19,056 nt of DNA from JBOHTO01 sp050733695 (GCA_050733695.1 JBOHTO010000045.1:1-19056); one strand, 5' to 3'. Shown: positions 7,059-15,303, counted from the first letter of the stretch. Numbers and translations: made by a program. The notes: generated by a model from the sequence alone, not told the origin.

Positions 7059-7268
7059 TCACCCCGGCCGCCGCGGCTCCCTGCCGAGCGAGAGCCATGC
7101 GATCGCGCCGAAGATCGGAAGCAGCACCACCATGGCGATCCAGATGACCTTCGCCTTGCGGCTATGCAGGCGGCTGCGGAAGATCGACGCCAGCGCGGTG
7201 ACGTCGAGAATGAGCGCGACCAGGCCGAACCATGTGAAGCTGTTCTCGAGAAAGAGACCGGTATCCAT
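7059..7268 (-). CDS. Small PLDc_N-domain membrane protein
   Basis: Predicted 69-residue protein with two hydrophobic helices (about 12-28 and 41-60) separated by a basic loop (RSRLHSRKAK). The layout matches the PLDc_N (phospholipase D-nuclease N-terminal) module: LDVTALASIFRSR, then KVIWIAMVVLLPIFGAIAW, then an LGR ending. In full-length cardiolipin synthases this module precedes the catalytic domain; here it is free-standing, as in many short bacterial proteins of unknown role. The ATG lies 11 bp after the stop of the alpha/beta hydrolase gene, so it is the last gene of the minus-strand run. Confidence 0.8.
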   Translation of the reverse strand: MDTGLFLENSFTWFGLVALILDVTALASIFRSRLHSRKAKVIWIAMVVLLPIFGAIAWLSLGREPRRPG

Positions 7269-7279
7269 CCAGGCGTCGG

Positions 7280-8074
7280 CTAGGCGTAGGTCAGAGTGCC
7301 GAGGAACTCGCTCACGACGTGGTTGAACGCCGCTGCACGCTCGAAGTTGCTCAGGTGCCCTGCCCCGGACAAGATCTCCAGCCGGCTGCCCGCGATAAGG
7401 CGATGCATCTCGCGTGCGTGCGCGACTGGAGTGAGCACGTCCTCGTCACCCACGATGATCAGTGCCGGCACGTCGATCGTCTGCAGCGTCGCGGTCGAAT
7501 CGGGACGTGCGATCATCGCCTCGAGCGCACCGACGATCCCTTCCACCGTCGCCGTTTCGAGCATCGCGTACACTGCGTCGACGATGTCGGGGTGCTTCTC
7601 CCGCGTGCTCCTCCCGACCATCCCCGTGATCTGCGCGGCGGCCACCGCCGCGCTGCCCTGCTCCCGCGCGAGCTCGATCAGCGCGCGCCGCTTCTCCACG
7701 CCCTCCGCGTCATCCGCGCCGGCCCTGGTATCTGCGAGCACGAGCCCGCGCGCGCGGTCGTGGTGCCGCCGCCAGAAGGCGAACGCGACATAACCACCCA
7801 TGGAGAGGCCGACGATCACCGCCCTGTCGATCCCGAGCGTCGTCAGCAGCTTCGCGACATCGTCCGCGTAGCGGTCAACCGTGAAGGGCGGGGCAGCGGC
7901 CGACTCGCCGAACCCGCGCAGGTCGGGCGCGATGCATCGGCAACGGTCGAGGAACGCACCAAACTGCGGCGCCCAGAGCGTGCGGTTGTGCGGAAATCCG
8001 TGTATGAAGACGACGGGCACACCGGTGCCGAGATCATCGTACGCGATCTCTACGCCATCGCTGACAGCGATCAT
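7280..8074 (-). CDS. Alpha/beta fold hydrolase
   Basis: Predicted 264-residue soluble hydrolase. Visible features are the oxyanion HGF at 25-27, DLRGFGES at 51-58, the nucleophile elbow GLSMGG with S91, the acid in GDEDVL (D212) and H240 in GAGHLSNFE. Length and motif order match 3-oxoadipate enol-lactonase or haloperoxidase-like esterases; the substrate cannot be called. The ATG overlaps the TGA of the upstream PLP-enzyme gene as ATGA, giving translational coupling, and the PLDc_N gene follows at 11 bp. Confidence 0.9.
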   Translation of the reverse strand: MIAVSDGVEIAYDDLGTGVPVVFIHGFPHNRTLWAPQFGAFLDRCRCIAPDLRGFGESAAAPPFTVDRYADDVAKLLTTLGIDRAVIVGLSMGGYVAFAFWRRHHDRARGLVLADTRAGADDAEGVEKRRALIELAREQGSAAVAAAQITGMVGRSTREKHPDIVDAVYAMLETATVEGIVGALEAMIARPDSTATLQTIDVPALIIVGDEDVLTPVAHAREMHRLIAGSRLEILSGAGHLSNFERAAAFNHVVSEFLGTLTYA

Positions 8075-9210
8075 TCAATCCCCCCTGCGTTCACGATTCC
8101 GGCAACGTTTGCCGACGCGGTGAGGTAGCGCGCATCGAAGGTGAGCCAGAAGAGGCGCGGGCGCGTGCTCACCTCCCGTGTGCCGGCAGCGCTTCCACCG
8201 CCGCTATCCGTCCAGGTGTCCGCGGCCAGCGCCGCCGCGAGCGCCTTGGCGCTATATGTGGCATCGAGCGGGATGCCGCGCCAATCGCGGAGCCGCCTCG
8301 CCGCATCAGTGCCACCTGCCGTTGCTCGGCCGTACGCACCGCCGTACGCACGGTGCTCGACGCGGATGCGACCGTGGCCCGGCCGGGGCACGCGTTCACC
8401 GGTGAGCGCCGCGATGTAGCGAGCACAGCGCACGGCGAGTGTGCGCACGTGCGGCACGTTCCCCACCAGGCGCGGCACGACGCGGACAGCCACCACGTTG
8501 GAGTCGAGTCCTGCGATGGCGAAGCCCAGCAGGAGGCCGGCTGCGGTTCCGCCGCTCCCCAGCGGCACGAACACGCGCGCCGGCGCCGGCATCTCGCCCT
8601 GCTCCACCTGACGCGCGAGCTCGAGCGCGGCGTTCACGTGCCCGAGCATCCCACGCATGGATGTTCCGCCCGCCGGCACCCAGTGCAGGCGCGCGCTCGT
8701 AGCACCGCCGCGCCCTCCCCGGGCGAGCAGCCGGCGCACGCCGGCGCGGAGGTATGCGCCGGCGGCGGTGCGCGCGGATATGGACAGGTCCGCAGCGCGT
8801 TCGGTGCACGCTGAAACCGCGACGGCGTCCGGATTCATCTCCTGATCCCAGCGTACGATCGTTGTTCGCGCTCCAAGCGCATGCGCGTAGAACGCTGTGG
8901 CGAGCGCGTGGGTGGACCCGGTTGCGCCGATGGTCATCACCTCGTGGCCGGGCCCGATACCCGCGAGCAGGAACTCGAGGGCGCGCACCTTGTTCCCGCC
9001 AATCGTCGCCGAGCTCAGATCATCACGCTTGATCCACAGCTCGCCGGCGAGGTCATTTGCCCGTGAGTCGTGCACACTGCACCCGGGCTGCACGTTCCGC
9101 AGGTCGGTCACCCGCTCCACCGGCGTCGGAAAATCGCCGAACGATACGCGCGGCAGTCGGCGAAGCGCCGGGTAGCGCTCGAAAAGTGGCAGGATCGGGG
9201 CAGCGCTCAC
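8071..9210 (-). CDS. ACC deaminase/D-cysteine desulfhydrase-like PLP enzyme
   Basis: Predicted 379-residue fold-type II PLP enzyme. The family signature WIKRDDLSSATIGGNKVRAL (59-78) carries the presumed Schiff-base lysine K74. GATGSTHALATAFYAHALG and VFVPLGSGGTAAGLLLG follow in the expected order, the latter as the phosphate-binding glycine loop. Relatives open the ACC ring or desulfhydrate D-cysteine; in ACC deaminase proper the residue after GA is usually S in SxxSNH, and here it reads TGSTHA, so D-cysteine desulfhydrase or another activity is at least as likely. The C-terminal part is Ala/Gly rich and a little longer than usual. The start is GTG 9210, as no in-frame ATG lies nearby. It overlaps the hydrolase gene downstream. 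Confidence 0.85.
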   Translation of the reverse strand: MSAAPILPLFERYPALRRLPRVSFGDFPTPVERVTDLRNVQPGCSVHDSRANDLAGELWIKRDDLSSATIGGNKVRALEFLLAGIGPGHEVMTIGATGSTHALATAFYAHALGARTTIVRWDQEMNPDAVAVSACTERAADLSISARTAAGAYLRAGVRRLLARGGRGGATSARLHWVPAGGTSMRGMLGHVNAALELARQVEQGEMPAPARVFVPLGSGGTAAGLLLGFAIAGLDSNVVAVRVVPRLVGNVPHVRTLAVRCARYIAALTGERVPRPGHGRIRVEHRAYGGAYGRATAGGTDAARRLRDWRGIPLDATYSAKALAAALAADTWTDSGGGSAAGTREVSTRPRLFWLTFDARYLTASANVAGIVNAGGIE

Positions 9211-9237
9211 GCCGCCACCGGCCCATCCCGCGCCGTG

Positions 9238-10578
9238 TCAGCGATCGTCCGCCTCTTCGTCGTCCGCGTCCTCCTCGTCGTTGTTCTCGTCCAGGATGTC
9301 CACCTCGTCGCCGACCACCCCCTCCACGTACAGCAACTTGATCGGCACCATGATGGCCGCGAGCATTGGCACCGCGACGAGAAGCCCCAGGAAGCCGAAC
9401 AACATGGCCATGAGCGCCTGTGCCACCAGTGTGAGAGCGGGTGGAATGTCCAGCCCCTCCCGCATCAGGTTGGGGATGAGGATCGTGTTCTCGAAGAACT
9501 GGATGCCGATGTATGCGAGCGTTACCCAGAGCGCCTTCTCGGGCGAGTCGAGGAAGCCCATGGCAATCGCAGGCACCGCGCTGATGATAGGTCCGACAGT
9601 CGGCACGAACTCGAGAAGACCCGCGAGCAGACCGAGCGCGAACGCAGCTCTCACGTCGAGAACGAGGAGCACGATCGTGGTGACCACGCCGATCGTCGTC
9701 ATCCCGATGAGCTGGGTCACGAGCCACTTGCGGAGCACGGTCGCCGTGGTGCTGAACACCTCGCCCGCCCGCTCCCGCATGCCGTGCGGGAAAAGATGCA
9801 TGATCCCGCGGTGGTATACCCTCGGGTCGGCGGCGATGTATATCGAGACGAAGACGACGAGCAGGATTCCGCTGAAGATCGCCACGGTGGACGACAGGAA
9901 AGGGAACAGGTAGCGGGTGGAAGCGCGCAACTGCTCGCCTATCCGATCGCGCATGGTCGCGGCGGGCTGCGCTGCGCCCGCGTCGAGCACTCCACTGTCC
10001 GCAGCCGGCGGCGCCGGTGCGAGCGGATCAACAGCCGTTTCGACCGAACCATCGTCAAGGAGAAAGCCGAGCGCGCCAGTACGGTTCTGGTTCACCCAAC
10101 CCTCCACCTTCTCGATGGCCTGGGGCAACCGTTCCTGCAGCTCGCGCGACTGCTCGGCGAGCGTCGGCGCCATGATCGCGCCGAAGCCGACCAGCAGGCC
10201 GAAGAACGAGAGAACGATGAGCGCAGCGGCGATCCCACGCGGAATCCGGAAGCGCTGCAGCCTGTCGACTCCGGCTGACACGGCAAGGCCGAACAGCATC
10301 GCGAGAAAGATCACGAAGATCAGTACGCTGGTATGCCAGAGAAGCTGGATCACCACGTACATCGCGATCACGAGCGCTGCCGCGCGCAGCACGTCGCCGC
10401 TGCGCCAGCCGACGGCCCGGCGCCGCCGTTCGAACGGCGGCTGTACTCCCTTCGGCACGGAGTGAGGTCTGGTTACATCCGTAGCGAGCGCGCCGGCCGG
10501 CATCGGCGCACCTGGCTTCTCCGGGCGCGGGCGGTTCAGGGCGCCGGGGTTGCCGGCAGGATTGTCGCTGTCTGTCAT
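9238..10578 (-). CDS. AI-2E family (PerM-like) transporter
   Basis: Predicted 446-residue polytopic membrane protein. A Pro-rich cytosolic N-terminus (about 1-60) precedes paired helices (about 66-107), a third helix (about 115-140), a long extramembrane segment (about 140-235) and a C-terminal helix cluster with the family blocks LLEFVPTVGPIISAVPA, GIQFFENTILIPNLM and FGFLGLLVAVPMLA. The last 26 residues are almost all Asp/Glu. AI-2E/UPF0118 proteins include autoinducer-2 exporters and Na+/H+ antiporters, so the substrate is not known. The PLP-enzyme gene starts 27 bp downstream. Its ATG faces the RNase D gene across an 86-bp divergent gap that holds a TTGAA-N4-TTCAA inverted repeat (10636-10649). 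Confidence 0.93.
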   Translation of the reverse strand: MTDSDNPAGNPGALNRPRPEKPGAPMPAGALATDVTRPHSVPKGVQPPFERRRRAVGWRSGDVLRAAALVIAMYVVIQLLWHTSVLIFVIFLAMLFGLAVSAGVDRLQRFRIPRGIAAALIVLSFFGLLVGFGAIMAPTLAEQSRELQERLPQAIEKVEGWVNQNRTGALGFLLDDGSVETAVDPLAPAPPAADSGVLDAGAAQPAATMRDRIGEQLRASTRYLFPFLSSTVAIFSGILLVVFVSIYIAADPRVYHRGIMHLFPHGMRERAGEVFSTTATVLRKWLVTQLIGMTTIGVVTTIVLLVLDVRAAFALGLLAGLLEFVPTVGPIISAVPAIAMGFLDSPEKALWVTLAYIGIQFFENTILIPNLMREGLDIPPALTLVAQALMAMLFGFLGLLVAVPMLAAIMVPIKLLYVEGVVGDEVDILDENNDEEDADDEEADDR

Positions 10579-10664
10579 TTCGCCGCGGACGAGTGTTCGT
10601 TGACCGGCGGACGCTGCCGGAAGCGAATCGCTAGATTGAACGCATTCAACGTACTGCGATACGA

Positions 10665-11855
10665 GTGTCTGCCTTGACCGTCAAAAATCACACCCCCGTT
10701 TATCTCGACACGGAAGCTGCGGTCGCCGGTTTTGTTTCCTCGATAGCCCCTGATGTGCGCCGCGACGACGGCGGCGGACTTGCTCTCGACACCGAAGGCG
10801 CCAGCTTTCACCGGTTCACCGACCGGATATACCTGCTCCAGCTTTCCACGCGCAACCGAACTGCCATAATCGATCCCCTGCCCCTCGGCTCGATTCCCGA
10901 CCTGGGTGCGCTCGTCCAGGACCCGGCCGTGGAGGTCGTCTTTCACGACGCGGACTACGATCTGAGGCTGCTGCATCAGGATTACGGCTGGCGCGTCGCC
11001 AACATTTTCGACACTCGCATCGCAGCGCAGTTGCTGGGGCTGAAGGCATTCGGACTCGCAGCTCTGCTCGAGCGCTACTTCGGCGTGAAGCTGAACAAGA
11101 AGCACCAGCGCGCCGATTGGTCGCTGCGCCCGCTCACGCCGGGCATGCTGGACTATGCGGCTCTCGACACGATGCATCTCCTCGGGTTGCGCGACATCAT
11201 GCGCAGCGAGCTCGAGCGCGCTGGCAGGCTCGGCTGGGCAGAGGAAGAGTTTGCCCGGCTCGAAGGAACACGCTGGGACGAGGACAGGGCTGACCGCACC
11301 GACGGATTCCTGCGAATGAAGGGTGCGCGCGACCTCACTCGACGCGAACTCGCCGTGCTGCGGGAGATCGTTGCGTGGCGCGATGAGGTTGCTGCCTCAC
11401 TGGACCGAGCGACGTTCCGCGTGATTGGCAACGAGGCGCTGCTCGAGATCGCGCGCCGCGTGCCGGGCACACGGGAAGCGCTGCGGGAGCTGAAGGGCGT
11501 GCCTCGCGGCATTCTCGAGGGGCGCGGCTCCGATCTGCTGGCCGCCGTTGCGCGCGGCCGAGAGGTTCCCGAGGATGCGCTGCCACGTTTCCCGAGGGCG
11601 CCGCGCTGGGATCGCGATCCCGACTTCGACGCCCGGGCCGCATGCCTGCGGACAGTGCGAGACGAGGCAGCGAGGCGACTCGAGCTCGACCCCGGCGTGC
11701 TCTGCTCGCGGGAGCGCCTCGAGGCGATCGCGCGTCGCAAGCCGGAGACGCTCGATGAGATCGCCCAGGTTGACGGCATGCGACGGTGGCAGGCGTCGGA
11801 GCTCGGGGGCGACTTCCTGGCGGCGCTCAGCCCGTCGCCATACAGGGCGGGGTGA
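10665..11855 (+). CDS. rnd: Ribonuclease D
   Basis: Predicted 396-residue 3'-5' exoribonuclease of the DEDDy type, involved in tRNA and other RNA 3' processing. Exo I is LALDTEG (D42, E44), Exo II is FHDADYDL (D99) and Exo III is YAALD (Y164, D168). An HRDC domain follows (about 222-296), and the final ~90 residues look like a second, weaker HRDC-like region, as in the E. coli enzyme (375 residues). The start is GTG 10665; TTG 10674 is possible. Neither has a convincing Shine-Dalgarno. It is divergent from the AI-2E gene and convergent with the DUF59 gene. Confidence 0.94.
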   Translation: MSALTVKNHTPVYLDTEAAVAGFVSSIAPDVRRDDGGGLALDTEGASFHRFTDRIYLLQLSTRNRTAIIDPLPLGSIPDLGALVQDPAVEVVFHDADYDLRLLHQDYGWRVANIFDTRIAAQLLGLKAFGLAALLERYFGVKLNKKHQRADWSLRPLTPGMLDYAALDTMHLLGLRDIMRSELERAGRLGWAEEEFARLEGTRWDEDRADRTDGFLRMKGARDLTRRELAVLREIVAWRDEVAASLDRATFRVIGNEALLEIARRVPGTREALRELKGVPRGILEGRGSDLLAAVARGREVPEDALPRFPRAPRWDRDPDFDARAACLRTVRDEAARRLELDPGVLCSRERLEAIARRKPETLDEIAQVDGMRRWQASELGGDFLAALSPSPYRAG

Positions 11856-11950
11856 CGGACTCGAGGAGAATCTGCGAGGTGGAGATTACAGGCGGGCGTC
11901 ACACACGGAGACAGCACGCGCCGCCCCGAGCGTCCAGGCCCGAGCGAGCA

Positions 11951-11968
11951 AACCCACGGGGTGGGGTT
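11951..11968. terminator. Possible bidirectional hairpin between convergent genes
   Basis: AACCCAC and GTGGGGTT pair with one bulge around a 3-nt loop, touching the stop of the DUF59 gene. There is no T-run beyond a short TT. The rest of the 111-bp gap after rnd shows no gene. Confidence 0.25.
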
Positions 11969-12371
11969 AGAATCCCAGATACGCTCGCACGCGCGGCTCG
12001 ATCCGCTCCGGCGACCACATCGGCGACCACACCAGGTTGATCGCGGCGCGCTCCACACCGGGGATGTCCTTCACGGCGCCCTCGACGCTTTCCATGATCT
12101 CGGGCCCCGACGGACAGCCGGGCGATGTGAGCGACATGTCGACTGCGACCGTCGACCCCATCACCTGTACGTTGTACACGAGGCCCAGGTCCACGATGTT
12201 CAGGTTCAGTTCCGGATCCTTGACCTTTCGAAGCGCCATCCGGACCTGATCCTCGGTTACAGTCTCGCCGCCCGGGGCGCCGGCGGCTTCCTGTGCGGAC
12301 GTGGCCACGGGCTCGGCCGGCGGTCGCGCGCCCTCGTCGGCTTCAGCCGATTCAATCGTCTCGTCGCTCAT
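11967..12371 (-). CDS. MIP18/DUF59 family Fe-S cluster assembly factor
   Basis: Predicted 134-residue protein. A low-complexity acidic/Ala N-terminus (about 1-36) precedes the MIP18 domain with KDPELNLNIVDLGLVYNV (51-68) and the reactive-cysteine motif TSPGCP (C86). Such domains (PaaD, SufT and the N-terminal part of ApbC/Mrp) help mature Fe-S proteins. The ATG at 12371 has GGGAG 8 nt upstream. The serine hydrolase gene ends 84 bp upstream on the same strand. Client proteins could include the ferredoxin and ThiC in this window, but that is speculation. Confidence 0.92.
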   Translation of the reverse strand: MSDETIESAEADEGARPPAEPVATSAQEAAGAPGGETVTEDQVRMALRKVKDPELNLNIVDLGLVYNVQVMGSTVAVDMSLTSPGCPSGPEIMESVEGAVKDIPGVERAAINLVWSPMWSPERIEPRVRAYLGF

Positions 12372-12455
12372 CGTCGATCTCCCTGCTTGCTGTGCTGGCG
12401 AGTCCCCGGCGCGCTGAGCGCACCGCGGGTCATCTTTCTGGAGACGACACGAAGA

Positions 12456-13748
12456 TCAGTTGCCCGGACGTGCGCGGCGGTGTCTCGCGTGCCGCGACCT
12501 GCGCGGGCCGGGCCTGGTTCGATCCCAGCCTGCCGCCAAGTCCGCCCGAAACGCGTTCGGCATCTCCAGTACCTCGCCTTCAGGATAGTCGATGACGGCC
12601 AGTGCCGCTGCATCGGAGACATCCGCCCGCACATCCGCGATGATCGTTGCCGGCCGGCTCGCTCGAGGCTCGTGCACCCTGTTCGTGAGCAGGATGATGA
12701 ACATCTCGCGGTCCGGATCAATCCAGAGAGATGTGCCGGTGTAGCCCGTGTGGCCGAAGGCGCGCGGCCCGAGGTAGTCGCCGGAGCTGCCGTCGCCATT
12801 GGCCGTGTCCCAACCCAGCGCACGTGTTCCGGCGGTGCGCGTGGTGAAGATCGTTACCGTGGAGTCGGCCACGATGCGCACGCCATTCAACTCGCCTCCG
12901 TTCAGCAGCATCTGGGCGAAGACCGAAAGGTCGGCGGCAGTGCTGAACAGCCCCGCGTGGCCAGCGATGCCCCCCAGAGCGTGGGCGTTCTCGTCGTGTA
13001 CCTCGCCACGCAGCGCATATCCCCGCGGAGAATCAACCTCGGTAGGCGCGATGCGGTAGGCCAGCGAATCGTCGGGCAGGAACCCGGTATCCGTCATGCC
13101 CAGCCGGTCGAACACACGCTCGGCGAGGAAGACATCCATCGGCCGACCGGTGATCGCTTCGACTACCATCGCGAGTACATCGGGGCCCAGATCGGAGTAG
13201 ACGTACCGTTCGCCTGGCCGATTGATCAGCGTTGTCCTCAGGACCATTCGTCGAGCCTCGTCCGGGCTGTCCGCCACACTCCAGATCGCCCGGCCGGCCG
13301 GGAGGCCTGACCGATGAGTCAGGAGATGGCGAATGGTTACCGCATCCTTGTCCCCGCCGGAGAACTCTGGCAGATATGTAGAGACCGGGGCGTCGAGCCG
13401 GAGGCGTCCCTCGTCGTACAGGATCATCACTGCCGTGGTGAGTCCCACGACCTTTGTCAGCGAGGCGAGGTCGTAGATGCTGCGCTCTGGATCGACAGCA
13501 GCGCTCCTCGCGGACCAGTCCAGTCGGCCGAAGCCCTTCTCCCACACGGCGTTGCCCTTGCGTCCGACCACGACTGCCGCGCCCGGAAAGCCGCCGGCCG
13601 CGATTCCCTGCCGGATGACGCGATCAATCGATTCCAGGCGTCTGGCGGACATCCCCACCTCGCCCGGGGCGATGCTGGGTAGTCCGTCGCCGGCGGGGAG
13701 CGGAAGCGGAGATGAGAAGAGTGCGGCGGCGAGCAGCGTAGTCAGCAA
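12456..13748 (-). CDS. Serine hydrolase, class C beta-lactamase/esterase-like
   Basis: Predicted 430-residue exported hydrolase. The nucleophile tetrad SLTK is at 96-99, the second motif is YSD (184-186, where class C enzymes have YxN) and the third-motif equivalent HTGYTG starts at 333. EFSGG...HLLTHRSGLP and HAGLFSTAADLS are typical of the penicillin-binding-protein-like esterase family. The N-terminus has a hydrophobic stretch resembling a signal peptide but no lysine or arginine before it. The only canonical start candidate before it is TTG 13748; an in-frame TGA lies 13 codons further up. The C-terminus is an Arg-rich tail. Peptidase, amidase or esterase activity cannot be distinguished; it is probably not a true beta-lactamase. 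Confidence 0.88.
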   Translation of the reverse strand: MLTTLLAAALFSSPLPLPAGDGLPSIAPGEVGMSARRLESIDRVIRQGIAAGGFPGAAVVVGRKGNAVWEKGFGRLDWSARSAAVDPERSIYDLASLTKVVGLTTAVMILYDEGRLRLDAPVSTYLPEFSGGDKDAVTIRHLLTHRSGLPAGRAIWSVADSPDEARRMVLRTTLINRPGERYVYSDLGPDVLAMVVEAITGRPMDVFLAERVFDRLGMTDTGFLPDDSLAYRIAPTEVDSPRGYALRGEVHDENAHALGGIAGHAGLFSTAADLSVFAQMLLNGGELNGVRIVADSTVTIFTTRTAGTRALGWDTANGDGSSGDYLGPRAFGHTGYTGTSLWIDPDREMFIILLTNRVHEPRASRPATIIADVRADVSDAAALAVIDYPEGEVLEMPNAFRADLAAGWDRTRPGPRRSRHARHRRARPGN

Positions 13749-13820
13749 CGGCGAGTTCCGGGAGGAGATGGAGTGTGATGACGATCACTTTGTCATCAAT
13801 GGGCATACCTGCCGGCACGA

Positions 13821-13864
13821 GTGGAAGTTCCGTGGAAACCCGGGAGGCCGGTGGGGGCGTATGG
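13821..13864 (+). promoter_or_regulatory. Possible ECF-type promoter/operator for the sigma operon
   Basis: GTGGAA occurs twice, 11 bp apart (13821 and 13832), the first inside the palindrome GGAAGTTCC. GGAAAC (13834-13839) followed by CGTA (13858-13861) resembles an ECF promoter, but the 18-nt spacer is longer than the usual 16-17. It is listed as a candidate autoregulatory site only. Confidence 0.3.
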
Positions 13865-13877
13865 TACCGCCAATCGA

Positions 13878-13908
13878 CGAGCGGGCTTCTCGACGGTCAC
13901 CCCGCTCG
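13878..13908 (+). repeat. Stem-loop in the sigma-factor leader
   Basis: CGAGCGGG and CCCGCTCG form a perfect 8-bp stem around a 15-nt loop, 48 nt before the sigma-factor start. It could shape the 5' leader or bind a regulator. No T-run follows. Confidence 0.45.
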
Positions 13909-13956
13909 CACGTAGCGGGCCCTGCGCTGCCGAAAGCAACCCCAGGAGCGCGCCGA

Positions 13957-14574
13957 GTGACAAAACCAACGGACATGGACACGGACGACGCGCTCGTGCG
14001 ACGCGCCTTAGCGGGCGATCAGGCCGCAATGCGGGCGCTCTGGACGCGGCATGCGCCGCACGTGGACGCAGTGGTCCGCCGCCTGGCTGGCGACGAGGAC
14101 ATCGCGGCCGATCTGGCTCAGGAAGTGTGGATACAGATCTTTCGCGCCCTGCCGAGCTATCGCGGTGAATCCCGGTTCGGCACATGGGCGCACAGGATTG
14201 CGGTCAACCGGACGTTGAACGCGCTCCGGCGTGTTCGGCGGCTGGCTCGAGTCGAGACCGGAATGGAGGACATCGACGCCGTTCCTGCGGGCGCGATCCA
14301 GCCGGAATGCGAACGCGCGATGCTGGCCGGGACGATCGCCGAGGCCGTCGCTCAACTCTCACCGGGGGCGCGCACGATCTTCGTCCTGCACGATGTGGAA
14401 GGTTACACTCACGAGGAGATCGCGGCCGAGCTGGGGATTACCTCCGGTGGGTCGAAGTCCCAATTGTTCAAGGCGCGCGCGAAACTTCGCCGGCTTCTCG
14501 CGCGTGAACTCGACAAACCCGACGCCGGCACGGATGCGAGACATGCAGCACCTCGACATGCAGCACCTCTCTGA
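13957..14574 (+). CDS. ECF-type RNA polymerase sigma factor
   Basis: Predicted 205-residue sigma-70 family protein with only regions 2 and 4. Region 2 is about 27-95, with DLAQEVWIQIFRALPSYRGE, FGTWAHRIAVNRTLN and a basic RRVRR after it. Region 4 is about 127-182, with LSPGARTIFVLHDVEGYTHEEIA, GITSGGSKSQL and FKARAKLRR. The frame opens far upstream, but GTG 13957 has AGGAG 8 nt ahead and puts region 2 at the expected position. The ATG 18 bp later has no ribosome binding site. The C-terminus ends in a duplicated RHAAP caused by a 15-bp DNA repeat that overlaps the anti-sigma start. It is probably released by the membrane anti-sigma factor encoded next. Confidence 0.93.
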   Translation: MTKPTDMDTDDALVRRALAGDQAAMRALWTRHAPHVDAVVRRLAGDEDIAADLAQEVWIQIFRALPSYRGESRFGTWAHRIAVNRTLNALRRVRRLARVETGMEDIDAVPAGAIQPECERAMLAGTIAEAVAQLSPGARTIFVLHDVEGYTHEEIAAELGITSGGSKSQLFKARAKLRRLLARELDKPDAGTDARHAAPRHAAPL

Positions 14575-15292
14575 CGGACGGCTCGCGGCGCTCGCGGATG
14601 AAAATCCGACGCGCGCCGAGATGCAGCACCTGGCGACCTGTTACGTGTGCCGGCTCGAGCGGGACGCGCAACTCACTCTCCGGGCGCTCGCACGAGCCGA
14701 GGCCGAGCGCTCGTCACTGCCGCTGACGCGGTGGGACGCCATCGCCAGCGCGCTCCGGAACGAAGGCATCCCCGTACGTGAACGCACATGGTCGGCGCGG
14801 CCAGGCGCGCGTCGATCCGCCCTTCGCCTCGCGGCAGCGCTGGGGTTCGCTGCCGCCGGGCTCGTGGCCGGTCGCTATAGTGCGGGCGCGAGCCCCATCC
14901 CCGGGCTGGGCGGAGGCTCCGCGATCGCATCCGCCGAGGTTCGGGATGCGACAGGTGTCGCGACTGGCGCTGCCGATTCTGCAGCCGGGCCGGCCTTCAG
15001 TTCCATCGGGGATGCGGAGCAGGCAATGCACAGTGCGGGAGAGCTGTATCAGAACGCGGTGGCGTATCTGATGCTCCAGGATTCCAGCGCGCAGATCGAG
15101 GGCTCGGACCTCTATCGCGCGCGACTCGCAGCGCTGGATGAAGTCGCTTCGGCTACCCGGCGCGCGCTCAACGAGGCGCCGCTCGATCCCGTGATCAATC
15201 GGTACTACCTGACGACCATGGGTGCGCGCCAGGCGACGATCCGACAGCTCGGAACATCGCTGTCCGGCGGTGTTCGTCTTACTCAGTTCTGA
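14534..15292 (+). CDS. ZAS-type transmembrane anti-sigma factor
   Basis: Predicted 252-residue protein overlapping the sigma gene by about 40 bp. An N-terminal zinc-associated anti-sigma motif HLATCYVC (H32, C36, C39; HxxxCxxC) is followed by one hydrophobic helix (about 96-113) and a C-terminal domain of about 135 residues, predicted extracytoplasmic, that I do not recognise. The order (cytosolic ZAS, membrane helix, sensor domain) and position after an ECF sigma gene make it the cognate anti-sigma factor. Three in-frame ATGs (14534, 14543, 14558) are possible and none has a strong Shine-Dalgarno, consistent with translational coupling. The N-terminus contains MQHL three times, twice from an exact DNA duplication. 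Confidence 0.85.
   Translation: MRDMQHLDMQHLSDGRLAALADENPTRAEMQHLATCYVCRLERDAQLTLRALARAEAERSSLPLTRWDAIASALRNEGIPVRERTWSARPGARRSALRLAAALGFAAAGLVAGRYSAGASPIPGLGGGSAIASAEVRDATGVATGAADSAAGPAFSSIGDAEQAMHSAGELYQNAVAYLMLQDSSAQIEGSDLYRARLAALDEVASATRRALNEAPLDPVINRYYLTTMGARQATIRQLGTSLSGGVRLTQF
14540..14569 (+). repeat. 15-bp exact tandem duplication in the sigma/anti-sigma overlap
   Basis: GACATGCAGCACCTC occurs twice head to tail, with a third near-copy (13 of 15) at 14619-14633. Being 15 bp, it keeps both overlapping frames: it duplicates RHAAP in the sigma C-terminus and DMQHL in the anti-sigma N-terminus, and it duplicates a potential ATG start. Confidence 0.9.
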
Positions 15293-15303
15293 ATGCGTGC
15301 AAC

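Noticed and set aside
9070..10278. Long plus-strand open frame, 402 codons, rich in Arg, His and Glu
   Set aside because: Antisense to the well-supported AI-2E permease and PLP enzyme genes; composition is that of a shadow.
10600..10637. TTGACC and TAGATT as an rnd promoter
   Set aside because: The spacer is 26 bp, too long for a sigma-70 promoter; the nearer positions hold no good -10 box.
11961..13310. Plus-strand open frame of 449 codons
   Set aside because: Antisense to the DUF59 and serine hydrolase genes, both with clear motifs.
12456..13748. Antibiotic-resistance beta-lactamase
   Set aside because: SxxK is present, but the YSD motif and overall blocks fit the broad serine hydrolase/esterase family better than class C enzymes.
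13477..13956. Upstream extension of the sigma factor
   Set aside because: Overlaps the divergent serine hydrolase gene and adds no sigma region; GTG 13957 has AGGAG at good spacing.
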